Of a DNA stretch of 64,000 nt, positions 33,980 to 42,812 are shown piece by piece. Source of the DNA: Couchioplanes caeruleus (GTDB lineage: Bacteria > Actinomycetota > Actinomycetes > Mycobacteriales > Micromonosporaceae); contig NZ_RJKL01000001.1 in the NCBI RefSeq assembly GCF_003751945.1, positions 5,146,001-5,210,000 on the forward strand. The letters are read 5' to 3'. Position numbers and translations under genes: made by a program. Numbering within the stretch: position 1 is the first letter of the stretch; every line of letters begins with the position of its first letter. Under the pieces are notes generated by a model, which worked only from the letters and a program-made list of their open reading frames with translations, ran no database searches and was not told where the DNA came from.

Positions 33980-35002
33980 TCAATCGGTGGGTTCCAGCCT
34001 CTGTACCAGTTGCGCAACGTCGGCGCCGTATTCATACCAGTCTCGGTCGGATTGGAACCCTAATTCGGCGTTAACCTTGAGCATCGATTCGTTATGTTGC
34101 GCATTCCACGTCTGCACCTCGCGCAGGCCGGGCTCCGCCTGGCGCAGTTCGAATAGCATCCGGGCTTTGATCGCCCGGTCGATCCCGTAGCCGCGATGCT
34201 CCCGCACGACGATGGTGTCGTACTGATCGGCGCGCTCGGGATGCTGCGCCGGGACGACGACCTCGGTGAGGCCGGCGACCGCGCCGCTCGCCTCGTGGAT
34301 GGCCAGCACGATGTACGGCTTGAGGCCGCGCCGGTGCAGCGTGTCGAGGCTGTCCCGCAGCCGCTGCGGATCGGACGAGCTCGGCCGCAGGTCCAGGTCG
34401 TTGTCGTCGCCGTCCTGGCCCACGAGCTTCGCCTGCGCGTAGGCCTCCAGCAGCACCTCCGGCGGACCGCCCGGGTGGTACTCGACCCGGTAGCCCGCGC
34501 TGATGCCGTTCGCCATCGTGCCGAGGGCGCTCCAATCCACGCTGGACAGCGTCAGCACGCTGCGGGTCTCCACATACTCCCGCTCGAAGCCGAGGGACTC
34601 GTAGAACGCGATGGCGGGGGTGTCGCCGATCGCCTCGACGCCCAGCGACGAGAAACCCTCCAGGTAGGCCCGCCGGGCGGCGACGGCGACGAGCTGCTGA
34701 CCCAGGCCGCGACGGCGCAGCTTGGGGTGAACGGCCACTTCGAGCACGCCGATGTCGCCGAGCAGCAGCAGGGTGACGTGGCCGAACACCGTGCTCTCGC
34801 CGTCGGGAAGCCGATCGTCCTCGACGACCCAGCTAATCCGGCGCTCACCCGGCATCGTCTCGGCGAAATACTCTCTGACCTGCACGTCCTGCCATGGTGG
34901 ATCGTTCGGGACGTCCGCGGCCAGCACGTGGTTCAGCGTCTCCACGAGCGACCGGATCTCCGCGTCCGACGCGGACCGGGGATCCCACTCACGCACCCTC
35001 AC
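33980..35002 (-). CDS. Tandem GNAT-domain acetyltransferase
   Basis: A 340-residue protein with two GNAT folds. The first (about residues 1-165) has LEVAVHPKLRRRGLGQQLVAVA, the acetyl-CoA-binding R/Q-x-x-G-x-G/A loop, and IAFYESLGFERE. The second (about 170-335) has TIVVREHRGYGIDRAIKARML and NESMLKVNAELGFQ, a degenerate pyrophosphate loop. Such double GNATs resemble mycothiol synthase MshD in layout, but the motifs do not identify it as MshD. Substrate is unknown. GTG 35002 is the start. It lies 53 bp upstream of the nuclease gene on the same strand. Confidence 0.85.
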   Translation of the reverse strand: MRVREWDPRSASDAEIRSLVETLNHVLAADVPNDPPWQDVQVREYFAETMPGERRISWVVEDDRLPDGESTVFGHVTLLLLGDIGVLEVAVHPKLRRRGLGQQLVAVAARRAYLEGFSSLGVEAIGDTPAIAFYESLGFEREYVETRSVLTLSSVDWSALGTMANGISAGYRVEYHPGGPPEVLLEAYAQAKLVGQDGDDNDLDLRPSSSDPQRLRDSLDTLHRRGLKPYIVLAIHEASGAVAGLTEVVVPAQHPERADQYDTIVVREHRGYGIDRAIKARMLFELRQAEPGLREVQTWNAQHNESMLKVNAELGFQSDRDWYEYGADVAQLVQRLEPTD

Positions 35003-35083
35003 GCGTACAGCTTGCCGGTATCTCGACCTTCAGGGAAGCCTTGGGTCCACAAATGTATGCGGCCCGTCACTGTGGGTTGTTGC

Positions 35084-36568
35084 TCAGGTCCGGCTGCGCA
35101 CGCCGTACTCGTTGGCCGCGTCGAAGACCTTCTGCGCATACGGGCGGACGGCGTTGTAGGTGAGGATGGCGTCCCACCAGGCGTCCGCCTTGGACAGGTC
35201 CCGGCCACCCTTGCACAGGTAGACGGCCGCGGCGAGGGACGCGTCATCAATGTCGTTCGGATCCGACACCCCGTTGTTGTCGGCGTCCACCGCGTTGCCG
35301 ACCGAGATCTCGTTCCAGGTCGTGGGGATGAACTGCAGCGGTCCCATCGCCCGGTCGTACTGAGTGTCCTTGTCGAGCACGCCCTGATCGGTGTCGCGGA
35401 TGAGCTGACGGCCGCCCTTGCCGTCGAGCGGCAACCCGAAGATCGCCGGCGACACGGAACCGTCCACGCCGAGCACCGCGCCGTTCGCGCTGCCGTGCGC
35501 CGACTCGACCTTCGCGATGGCGGCGATCGTCGTCCAGCTCAGATGGCAGCTCGGGGCCGTTCTGGCGACGACCAGTTCCGCGTACCCGTATGCCTGGACG
35601 GCGACCACGGGGATGCCGACGCGGGTGCCGGCCTGTTGCGCCCAGCCGGACAGCACATCGGCGGGCCGGTTTCCGGGAACGCCGACGGGTGCCGCGGGCA
35701 AGCCGCCTCCCACCGCCGGCGCGGAACTTGTGCCGGGCAGGGTCGGCGGCAGGCTGACGTTCGGCAGCGGCGCCACCGGCGCCCCGGATTCGACGCCGAA
35801 CGCGGGCGTCGCGCTGGGCGCCGGCTTCGCCTCGAGGGCCTGGGGTACGAGGTAGGCCCCGGCCGTCCCGGCGGCGCCGAGCAGCAGCACGGCGACGATC
35901 GCCGGCAGGATGACCCGGCCGGAGGGGCGCCGGGCCCAGTCGAAGGTGCTGCGGGCCATGCGAGCGGGACTGGCCTTGCGGAGGGCACGGCCGGCGCGAG
36001 TGCGAGAAGCGAGTGCGACGGCGGTCGGCGACGGCGCCGGCAAGCCGTCCGAGTCGGCAGCCTTCGTACGGGTCGCCGACTCCGCCTCGCCGTCGGCCGA
36101 CTCCGCCTCGCCGTCGGCCGGCTGCGTCTTGCTGTCGGCCGGCGCCGCCTTGTCGCCTGCCGGCTCCTTGTCGCCTGCCGCAGCGGAGGGCTTGTCGCCC
36201 TGGTCTGCTTCCTTCTTGCCGGTCTTTTCCTCGGCCGGCCTCGGGCCGGTCTTGTCCTTGCCCTGCTTCCCGGCCTCTTCTTTCGCCGACCCTTCGGCGT
36301 CCTTGTCCTTCAAGTCGTCGGCCGGGCCCGCCTCCGTCTTGGTGGGCTTGTCGACTCGGCCGGTGTTTTCCGTTCGGATGGACTTCTCGGCCTGGTCGGG
36401 CTTCTCCGCCCGGGAGGGCGTCTTCTCCTCCGCCGGCGTGGCCGATCCGGATGGCTTTGTCCCGACGGCCGCAGCAGCCTCCTCGGGCGCCGCACCCGAG
36501 CCGCCGAGTGGGTCACCGAGGTGCGGTGCCGCCGGACGCTTCGAAGGTGTCTCTTGCCCGTCTACCAC
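35084..36568 (-). CDS. Membrane-anchored lytic transglycosylase
   Basis: A 494-residue protein from a GTG at 36568. The first ~200 residues are cytoplasmic and extremely rich in Lys, Glu, Ala and Pro (EKTPSRAEKPDQAEKS). A membrane helix (VILPAIVAVLLLGAAGTAGA) spans about residues 214-238, followed by a Pro-rich linker. The C-terminal SLT-type domain has IAAIAKVESAHGSANGA with the catalytic Glu (about residue 353), AMGPLQFIPTTWNEI and ILTYNAVRPYAQKVF. It cleaves peptidoglycan glycan strands outside the membrane. The long cytoplasmic arm is unusual and might recruit partners. It is divergent from the small zinc-ribbon gene; the start must lie below about 36640. Confidence 0.87.
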   Translation of the reverse strand: MVDGQETPSKRPAAPHLGDPLGGSGAAPEEAAAAVGTKPSGSATPAEEKTPSRAEKPDQAEKSIRTENTGRVDKPTKTEAGPADDLKDKDAEGSAKEEAGKQGKDKTGPRPAEEKTGKKEADQGDKPSAAAGDKEPAGDKAAPADSKTQPADGEAESADGEAESATRTKAADSDGLPAPSPTAVALASRTRAGRALRKASPARMARSTFDWARRPSGRVILPAIVAVLLLGAAGTAGAYLVPQALEAKPAPSATPAFGVESGAPVAPLPNVSLPPTLPGTSSAPAVGGGLPAAPVGVPGNRPADVLSGWAQQAGTRVGIPVVAVQAYGYAELVVARTAPSCHLSWTTIAAIAKVESAHGSANGAVLGVDGSVSPAIFGLPLDGKGGRQLIRDTDQGVLDKDTQYDRAMGPLQFIPTTWNEISVGNAVDADNNGVSDPNDIDDASLAAAVYLCKGGRDLSKADAWWDAILTYNAVRPYAQKVFDAANEYGVRSRT

Positions 36569-36688
36569 CCGCAAGAGATTACCGGGCGTGGGCCACCGTC
36601 GGACCCATGTGCCCGGGCCGATGGCACGTGCCACAACCACGCACCTGCGATGCAGCGAACCGGGCCGTCCTGCCCCTACCCTGTGCGG

Positions 36689-36910
36689 ATGCCGCGATAC
36701 GACTTTCGATGCCGCGCGTGCGGTGACACGTTCGAACTGAACCGTCCGATGGCCGAGGCCTCGGCCCCGGCGACCTGCCCTCAGGGTCATACGGACACCG
36801 TGAAGCTTCTCTCCACGGTCGCCTTCACCGGCCGAGGTGGCGCGACGCTCTCGATGCCGCCCAGCGGGGCCGGTGCCGGCGGGTGCTGCGGCGGAGGGTG
36901 TGGCTGTTGA
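36689..36910 (+). CDS. FmdB-family zinc-ribbon protein
   Basis: A 73-residue protein opening MPRYDFRCRACGDTFELNRP, with CxxC at residues 8-11 and a second pair in ATCPQGH, forming an FmdB-type (putative regulatory) zinc ribbon. The tail is Gly/Cys-rich (GGCCGGGCGC), as in many family members. By family knowledge these are small metal-binding proteins of unclear function, possibly transcription-associated. The ATG at 36689 matches the family start exactly. There is no operon partner downstream on this strand for about 740 bp. Confidence 0.88.
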   Translation: MPRYDFRCRACGDTFELNRPMAEASAPATCPQGHTDTVKLLSTVAFTGRGGATLSMPPSGAGAGGCCGGGCGC

Positions 36911-37649
36911 TCGCCTGGGGATGACGATCGGCGTGGGCACCGCAACCCGGAGACGACCGTGGCCGCCTTGCGCGGTGCCGCCACGGCCCCGGCTCGGCCG
37001 TGCCCGGGGGCGTGGCGGTGGATCAGCTCCCGGGCCGGGCGATCAGCCGGGCGCGTGGCGACCGAGGTGTGCATCCAGTTCGACGGCGACGAGGGTCTCG
37101 CAGCCCAAGGTCCGCCGCCATCGGTATCGGGGTGGAAATGGCCGCCACCGTGGGCGGGGCGGATCCGTTAGCTCACGGGAGAGTCGATGGCGGCTAGGGG
37201 GCGCGCGGGCGACACGTTCGCGTCCGCATCCACGCCGGCGTTGACCGTGGCCGGAGAGTGGCGCGCGGATGCGACAGGCTCCGGCGAGGTGCGGCGCCGG
37301 TGGCTGGGATGTCCATGAGCTGCGGCGACGGGCGACCGTCCGATGAGGGGTGTCGGCTGGTGGTCGGGCGCTTACTTGATGGAGTCGCACTGCTTATCGC
37401 ACAGGGTGACTCTTGCGGGTACGTCCGTTCGGCTCGGTGGAAATGACCATTCACCGCGTGACCCGAACATGAACCGCGTCGTTACGTCACCCGTAGTGCC
37501 GCGCGAAGGCGTCAATGACTCCTCCGGGGGTCGTCCTTCCGGGGTCGTCCGTGGCGGGTGGACGGTTACCGACCGTTTCTACGATGTGCCGAGTGATCGC
37601 GGTGCGGCAGCATGGATCGCGACTTCCCAAGGGGGCGGAGGTTCTTACC
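36911..37649. other. Non-coding gap, 739 bp
   Basis: No frame looks coding: short overlapping frames on both strands are rich in Arg and Pro and lack start signals. GC at third positions is not consistent in any frame. The last ~150 bp (37500-37649) probably hold the promoter of the cyclase/STAND gene, with GGTCGTCC repeated at about 37530 and 37545. A decayed gene cannot be excluded. Confidence 0.45.
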
Positions 37650-40619
37650 GTGTCGGGACGGGCCGAGCTGCCGAGTGGGCTGGTGACCTTCGTGTTCACC
37701 GACATCGAAGGCTCGACGCGGTTGGCCCGCATGCTCGGCGAGACGTATCGCAGTGTATTGAACGCTCACCGTGAGTTGGTTCGCCGTGCGTTGCGTAATC
37801 ACTCGGGCATCGAGCTATTTACAGAGGGTGATTCCTTCTTCGTTGCTTTCGGCGACGCCGCGGCCGCCGTGGCGGCGTGCGTCGCGTCACAGCGCGCACT
37901 CGCCGCACATCCGTGGCCGAGCCAGGAGGCCGCACCTCGGGTCCGCATGGGACTCCACACGGGATGGGCCACGCCGGTCGGCGGCGAGTACACGAGCACG
38001 GAAGTGCACCGGGCCGCCCGGGTGGCCGCCGCTGCCCACGGTGGCCAGATTCTGTGCTCCGGGGCCACCGCTCTCGCCACGACCGAAGACGCCGACGCCG
38101 ACGCCGACGACGTACGGCCTGATCTGGGCGAGACCCTGGCGGGGCTCGACCTGATCGACCTCGGGCTGCACCGGCTTCGTGGCTTCGACGACGCGGAGCG
38201 GCTCTTCCAGATCGTCGTTCCCGGGCTGGAACACTCCTTTCCGCCGCCGCGCACCGCGGAGGCACCCTCGCACAACCTTCCCGCCCCCGTGACGCCCTTC
38301 GTCGGCAGGCAGAGCGAGGCCGCCGAGCTGCGGGAACTGGTCGGCAGCCATCGGATCGTCACGGTGGCCGGCTCCGGCGGATGCGGCAAGACGCGGATCG
38401 CCCTCGCGGTCGCGGAGCAGGTGCTGCCGTCGTACCCGGAAGGGATCTGGGTTGCCGATCTTGCCGAGGGGCGGCCCGAGACGGCGCTGGCCGCCGCGAT
38501 GGGGGTGCGCACCGAGCCGGGCCGACCGATCCTGGAATCGATTGTCGACCGTTGCCGGCACGGTCGCATGCTGCTGCTCCTCGACACGTGCGACGCCCTT
38601 CCCGGCGAGGCCAAGCATTTCGTCCGGCGGTTGCTGACCGTGTGCCCGCGGCTGGACGTGCTCGCGACGTCGCGGGCGCCGCTGGGGTTGCCGGGCGAGC
38701 TGGTCTGGCGGCTGCCGCCGATGGCGCCGGGCGATGCCTACGCCCTGCTCGCGGATCGGGTGGTCGCGGCACGTGGCGGGCGGCCCGTCGCGGACGGTGA
38801 GGCCGCCGATCTCGGGCGGGTGGCGTCGAAGCTGGACGGTCATCCGCTGGCCGTCGAACTCGCCGCCGACCGGCTCCGCCTCGTCTCCGCCGACCAGCTC
38901 GCCGCCCGCCTCGACGACCCGGTCGCCGCCCTCGACCCCGGCCGCGAAGTCTCCGACGGGAGAGTCCCGGCCGCGCAGGCCTTGGTCGAGGTAGCCCTGG
39001 CCAACCAGGTCCTGGCCAGTCACCTCCTGGCCATCGGGGGCGTGGGCGGAGCGGCCAACGGAGGTATGGGCGGTGCAGCTCCGGGCAGCCGGGTCTTGGG
39101 GGGCGATGCGTGGTGCGGCGGAGGCCCCGGTGACGGAGCCGCCGTCGGCGGTGGCTTCGGGCGGGAGGCCGTCGGTCTCGAAGCGGGGGGCCGCACGACA
39201 CTCGCCACCCGCGGCTTCGCCGACATGTTCGCCGGTGGGTTCTCCGGCGGGCTCGGCCTGGTCGCCGCCGGCTTCACGGTGGTCGACGCCAGGGACCGGC
39301 ACAGCAGCCTGACCCGCAATCTCGACTGGTCCTATCGCGGCCTCAGCCCGGCGGCCGCCGCTCTCCTGCGCCGCCTCGCCGTCTTCGCCGGGCCGGTCGA
39401 GCTGGCCACCGTCGAGTGGTCCGGCGACGACGCCTTCGGCGCGCTCTCCGAGCTTGCCGATCGGTCGCTCGTCGAGGTCGTGCCCGGGCCGCGATACCGG
39501 ATGTCCGAGCAGGTCAAGGCGTACGCCGCGCGCCGGCTCGCCGCCGCGGGGGAGGAGCGGCAGGCGCGGGACCGGCACGTCGCCTGGTCGCTGCACACCC
39601 TGGACGGGGTCGCCGTCGACACCGATGGCCAGCCGCGGACCGTGTCGCTCACCGAGCTCTCCCCGTACGTGAAGGAGTGGGAGTCGGCCCTGCGTTGGTC
39701 CGTCTCCGACGGCGATCCGCGTGCCGGGCTGCGGTTGGCCGGCGCCCTCGACCCGTGGTGGCGGGAGCACGGCGGTGACCGGGAAGGCCGGGAACTGCTG
39801 TACCGGCTCTACGGCAGCCTTGAGTCCGTACGCGTCCCGCCCGCCGACATGGCATCCGCCTATCTGGTGCACGCGGGGTTGTCGGCCGATCGGGACGAGC
39901 GGACGCGGTTCCTGGGACGGGCCGAGGCGATCGCGCGGCGGGCCGGCGATCCGTCTCTGCTCGTTCGCGCGCTGGCCGGGCACCGGGTGTCGTTGATCGA
40001 GGCCGGGCGCAACGGGGAGGCGGAGGAGATCTGCCGGGAGGTCATCGCTCGCGCGGAGCGAAATGGCGTGCCGGCCGCGGCCCTGTCCGCGATCGTCGCG
40101 CTGGCGGAGCTGCTCTGGCACCGCGACGCCCTGGACGAGGCGGCCGAGCTGCTCGGCGGGGCGCGGCTCATCGAGGCGGGACGCCCGGACGAACGTGGCC
40201 GCCGTACCGTCGACTGGCTTCTCGGGATGGTCGCGCTTCGCCGCGGCGACCTGGTCGCCGCGCACGACCATCTCGTGGTCGCCCTGCGGTCCCGGCTGCG
40301 GCACGGGTTCCGGGGCGCAGCCGCCGACGCCGTGGCGGCCATCGCGGTGCGTTGCGTGCAGGGCGACGATCCGATCACCGGGGCGGTGCTGTTCGGCGGT
40401 GCGGAGTCGGTGCGGGGGGCGCGGCGGGCCGCGCAGTTCGGCGGGTTCTGGTCCGCCCAGCAGGCCGTCCTGCGGCGTCGGCTAGGCGACGCGACCTTCG
40501 ACGCGGCCTATGCGGACGGCGCCGAGATGGGGTTCACCCGGGCCGTCGCGGCCGCGCTGGCCGTCGAGCACCCGGACCTCGAACACGGCTCGGCCCGCTT
40601 CGCCCAGACGCTGAGCTGA
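37650..40619 (+). CDS. Class III nucleotide cyclase fused to a STAND (NB-ARC-like) ATPase and TPR-like region
   Basis: A 989-residue signalling protein. The GTG at 37650 follows GGAGG by 8 bp. Residues about 10-190 are a class III cyclase domain: LVTFVFTDIEGSTRLARML (metal Asp18), TEGDSFFVAFGDA (second metal site) and VRMGLHTGWA. The NTPase has P-loop GSGGCGKTR (about residue 242), Walker-B-like MLLLLDTCDALP and LDVLATSRAPLGLPGE. NLDWSYRGLSPAAAALLRRLAVF starts the winged-helix part, and the last ~300 residues are TPR-like helices. Between the NTPase and winged helix lies a Gly-rich insertion of about 105 residues (about 442-548). No LuxR output domain is seen. Ligand and nucleotide product are unknown. 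Confidence 0.87.
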   Translation: MSGRAELPSGLVTFVFTDIEGSTRLARMLGETYRSVLNAHRELVRRALRNHSGIELFTEGDSFFVAFGDAAAAVAACVASQRALAAHPWPSQEAAPRVRMGLHTGWATPVGGEYTSTEVHRAARVAAAAHGGQILCSGATALATTEDADADADDVRPDLGETLAGLDLIDLGLHRLRGFDDAERLFQIVVPGLEHSFPPPRTAEAPSHNLPAPVTPFVGRQSEAAELRELVGSHRIVTVAGSGGCGKTRIALAVAEQVLPSYPEGIWVADLAEGRPETALAAAMGVRTEPGRPILESIVDRCRHGRMLLLLDTCDALPGEAKHFVRRLLTVCPRLDVLATSRAPLGLPGELVWRLPPMAPGDAYALLADRVVAARGGRPVADGEAADLGRVASKLDGHPLAVELAADRLRLVSADQLAARLDDPVAALDPGREVSDGRVPAAQALVEVALANQVLASHLLAIGGVGGAANGGMGGAAPGSRVLGGDAWCGGGPGDGAAVGGGFGREAVGLEAGGRTTLATRGFADMFAGGFSGGLGLVAAGFTVVDARDRHSSLTRNLDWSYRGLSPAAAALLRRLAVFAGPVELATVEWSGDDAFGALSELADRSLVEVVPGPRYRMSEQVKAYAARRLAAAGEERQARDRHVAWSLHTLDGVAVDTDGQPRTVSLTELSPYVKEWESALRWSVSDGDPRAGLRLAGALDPWWREHGGDREGRELLYRLYGSLESVRVPPADMASAYLVHAGLSADRDERTRFLGRAEAIARRAGDPSLLVRALAGHRVSLIEAGRNGEAEEICREVIARAERNGVPAAALSAIVALAELLWHRDALDEAAELLGGARLIEAGRPDERGRRTVDWLLGMVALRRGDLVAAHDHLVVALRSRLRHGFRGAAADAVAAIAVRCVQGDDPITGAVLFGGAESVRGARRAAQFGGFWSAQQAVLRRRLGDATFDAAYADGAEMGFTRAVAAALAVEHPDLEHGSARFAQTLS

Positions 40620-40705
40620 GCGCCCGACGTCGGAAAGTCGGGCCGGAGCCGAGCGTCTGGCGCCGCCGCGGTCCGCGCGGGACAGAAAGCCCGGCCCGGC
40701 TGCCA

Positions 40706-40721
40706 CGTCCTGGAAAGGACG
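40706..40721. other. Small GNRA-type hairpin upstream of the potassium channel gene
   Basis: CGTCCT and AGGACG pair around a GGAA loop, 45 bp before the channel start. It may be a weak terminator for the cyclase gene or a leader structure. Confidence 0.3.
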
Positions 40722-40765
40722 GTGGTTTCAGGCCGCTATGGTGTGAACGTGCAGGCGGACGTCCC

Positions 40766-41776
40766 GTGATCCATCTACCGCTGGTCCGGCAGGGACCGCT
40801 GCGTGCCCTCGCCGTCCGGATGGTGGCCGCGGTCGTCCTCGTGCTGCTCGCCGCCTTCGTGATCTACGCGGACCGGGACGGTTACCGGGACGTCAACGAG
40901 GACGGTCTGACGATGCTCGACTGCTTCTATTACGCGGTCGTGTCGCTGTCGACCACCGGCTACGGCGACATCACCCCGGTCACGCCGGACGCGCGTCTGA
41001 TCAACATCCTGTTCATCACCCCGGCGCGGGTGCTCTTCCTGATCATTCTGGTCGGCACGACCCTTGAGGTGCTGACCGATCAGTACCGCAACAGCCTGCG
41101 GGTGAGCCGGTGGAGGCGAAAGTTGAAGGACCACATCATCGTCTGCGGCTACGGCACCAAGGGCCGCGCGGCGATCAGCGCCCTGCTCGAGACCGGCTAC
41201 GACAAGTCGCGGATCGTCGTGGTGGAGAGCCGCGAGGTCGCCCTGCGGCAGGCAGCGGCCAACGGGCTGGTCGCCATCGAGGGCAACGCCACCCGCTCGG
41301 CCGTGCTGCTGCAAGCCGACGTCAAGAACTGCAAGTCGGTCATCATCGCCACCGACAGCGACGAGGCGTCGGTCCTGATCTCATTGACCGTACGGCAGCT
41401 CACCGCCGGCCAGGTGCGCATCATCGCCGCCGTCCGCGAACAGGAGAACGCCGCGCTGCTCAAGCAGAGCGGCGCCCACCACGTCATCGTCTCGTCCTCG
41501 ACCGCCGGCCGCCTGCTCGGGCTCACCACCACGACGCCGCCGCTGATCGACGTGGTCGAGGATCTCCTCACGCCCGGTCAGGGCATGGCGCTGGCCATGC
41601 GGTCGGCCGAACGCGCCGAGGTCGGCCGGAACCCGCGCGAGCTGCACACGCTCGTGGTGGCCCTGATCCGGCGCGGCAAGGTGGTCGCGCTTGGTGGCGA
41701 GCACGCGGAGACCATCGAGACCGGCGACATGCTCATCTACATCCGCGACGAGAACAACAGCGTCGCGGTGCACTGA
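40766..41776 (+). CDS. Potassium channel with RCK (TrkA-N/TrkA-C) domain
   Basis: A 336-residue two-helix channel. The first helix is VRMVAAVVLVLLAAFVIYA; the pore loop carries the K+ filter STTGYGDITPV; the second helix is ILFITPARVLFLIILVGTT. A cytoplasmic RCK domain follows: HIIVCGYGTKGRAA, the Rossmann nucleotide loop, with VVVESREVAL and VIIATDSDEASVLISLTVRQL. A TrkA-C-like region is at the end. It conducts K+ across the inner membrane under nucleotide or ion control. GTG 40766 is the start. It converges with korB, separated by only 13 bp containing the palindrome CCGCCGGCGG. Confidence 0.92.
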   Translation: MIHLPLVRQGPLRALAVRMVAAVVLVLLAAFVIYADRDGYRDVNEDGLTMLDCFYYAVVSLSTTGYGDITPVTPDARLINILFITPARVLFLIILVGTTLEVLTDQYRNSLRVSRWRRKLKDHIIVCGYGTKGRAAISALLETGYDKSRIVVVESREVALRQAAANGLVAIEGNATRSAVLLQADVKNCKSVIIATDSDEASVLISLTVRQLTAGQVRIIAAVREQENAALLKQSGAHHVIVSSSTAGRLLGLTTTTPPLIDVVEDLLTPGQGMALAMRSAERAEVGRNPRELHTLVVALIRRGKVVALGGEHAETIETGDMLIYIRDENNSVAVH

Positions 41777-41789
41777 GCGCCGCCGGCGG

Positions 41790-42812
41790 TTACATGATCG
41801 TCCAGGTGTCCCCGGCATTGAGCAGGTCGCCGAGCATCTCCTCGGGCGTACCCGTCGTCTGAGCCTGCGCGTCCTGCAACTGCTTCTGGATGAGCTCGTC
41901 GTAGGACGGACGCCGGACGTTGCGGAACACCCCGATCGGGGTCGTGCCGAGGTCCGATCCGGACAGCCGGGTCAGAGCGAACGCGTACGCCGGGTCGTCG
42001 ACGGTCGCATCGTGCACGATCGGCGTGCCGCCCTCCTGCACCTGCAGGCCGAAGCTGCCTTCGGGGTGCACGACCGAGAAGCGGCCCTCCGGACCGAAGG
42101 TGATCGGCTGACCCTGTTCGAGGCGGATGAGGTGGTCGTCCCGGGTGGACGGGTCCTTGATCAGCTCGAAGGCGCCGTCGTTGAAGATGTTGCAGTTCTG
42201 GTAGATCTCCACGAAGGCCGAACCCTCGTGCTCGGCCGCCGCGCGCAGCACCGACTGCAGGTGCTTGCGGTCCGAGTCGATGGTGCGGGCCACGAAGGTC
42301 GCCTCCGCGCCCAGCGCCAACGACAGCGGGTTGAACGGCGAGTCCGCCGAGCCCGCCGGCGTCGACTTCGTGATCTTGCCGAGCTCCGAGGTCGGGCTGT
42401 ACTGGCCCTTGGTCAGCCCGTAGATCCGGTTGTTGAAGAGCAGGATCTTCAGGTTGACGTTGCGCCGCAGCGCGTGGATCAGGTGGTTGCCGCCGATCGA
42501 GAGCGCGTCGCCGTCGCCGGTCACCACCCACACCGACAGGTCGGGGCGCGAGGCCGACAGGCCCGAGGCGATCGCCGGGGCGCGGCCGTGGATCGAGTGC
42601 ATCCCGTACGTGTTCATGTAGTACGGGAAGCGCGACGAGCATCCGATGCCGGAGACGAAGACGATGTTCTCCCGCGGGATGCCGAGCTCGGGCATGAAGC
42701 CCTGCACGGCCGCGAGGATCGCGTAGTCACCGCAGCCCGGGCACCAGCGGACCTCCTGGTCGGACTTGAAGTCCTTGGCCGTCAGCTTCAGGGGGATCGT
42801 CGGGCTAGCCAT
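41790..42812 (-). CDS. korB: 2-oxoacid:ferredoxin oxidoreductase, beta subunit (KorB)
   Basis: A 340-residue TPP-binding subunit. The N-terminal VRWCPGCGDYAILAAVQ holds Cys for the Fe-S cluster. GIGCSSRFPYYMNTYGMHSIHGR is the family signature with a further Cys. The TPP/Mg motif is VTGDGDALSIGGNH, followed by NNRIYGLTKGQYSPTS. With KorA it oxidatively decarboxylates 2-oxoglutarate (or another 2-oxoacid) to the acyl-CoA, reducing ferredoxin. The ATG at 42812 overlaps the korA stop by 8 nt, which ensures coupled synthesis in equal amounts. The gene pair is found in many aerobic actinobacteria as an alternative TCA step. Confidence 0.95.
   Translation of the reverse strand: MASPTIPLKLTAKDFKSDQEVRWCPGCGDYAILAAVQGFMPELGIPRENIVFVSGIGCSSRFPYYMNTYGMHSIHGRAPAIASGLSASRPDLSVWVVTGDGDALSIGGNHLIHALRRNVNLKILLFNNRIYGLTKGQYSPTSELGKITKSTPAGSADSPFNPLSLALGAEATFVARTIDSDRKHLQSVLRAAAEHEGSAFVEIYQNCNIFNDGAFELIKDPSTRDDHLIRLEQGQPITFGPEGRFSVVHPEGSFGLQVQEGGTPIVHDATVDDPAYAFALTRLSGSDLGTTPIGVFRNVRRPSYDELIQKQLQDAQAQTTGTPEEMLGDLLNAGDTWTIM

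Noticed and set aside
31197..34190. Very long plus-strand open frame (997 codons) opposite the secreted nuclease
   Set aside because: Shadow of the nuclease gene; no ribosome-binding site, no domain, and the minus strand has signal peptide and all nuclease motifs.
33980..35002. Mycothiol synthase MshD as identity of the double GNAT protein
   Set aside because: The tandem-GNAT layout fits but the motifs do not specifically match MshD, and context gives no mycothiol link; kept as generic acetyltransferase.
34196..36688. Plus-strand frame opposite the GNAT and transglycosylase genes that runs into the FmdB-type gene
   Set aside because: Only the last 73 codons are real; the rest is antisense to two well-supported genes.
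36837..37454. Several short frames of 60-135 codons on both strands in the gap after the FmdB-type gene
   Set aside because: No start signals, no consistent codon bias, no recognisable motif; left as non-coding.
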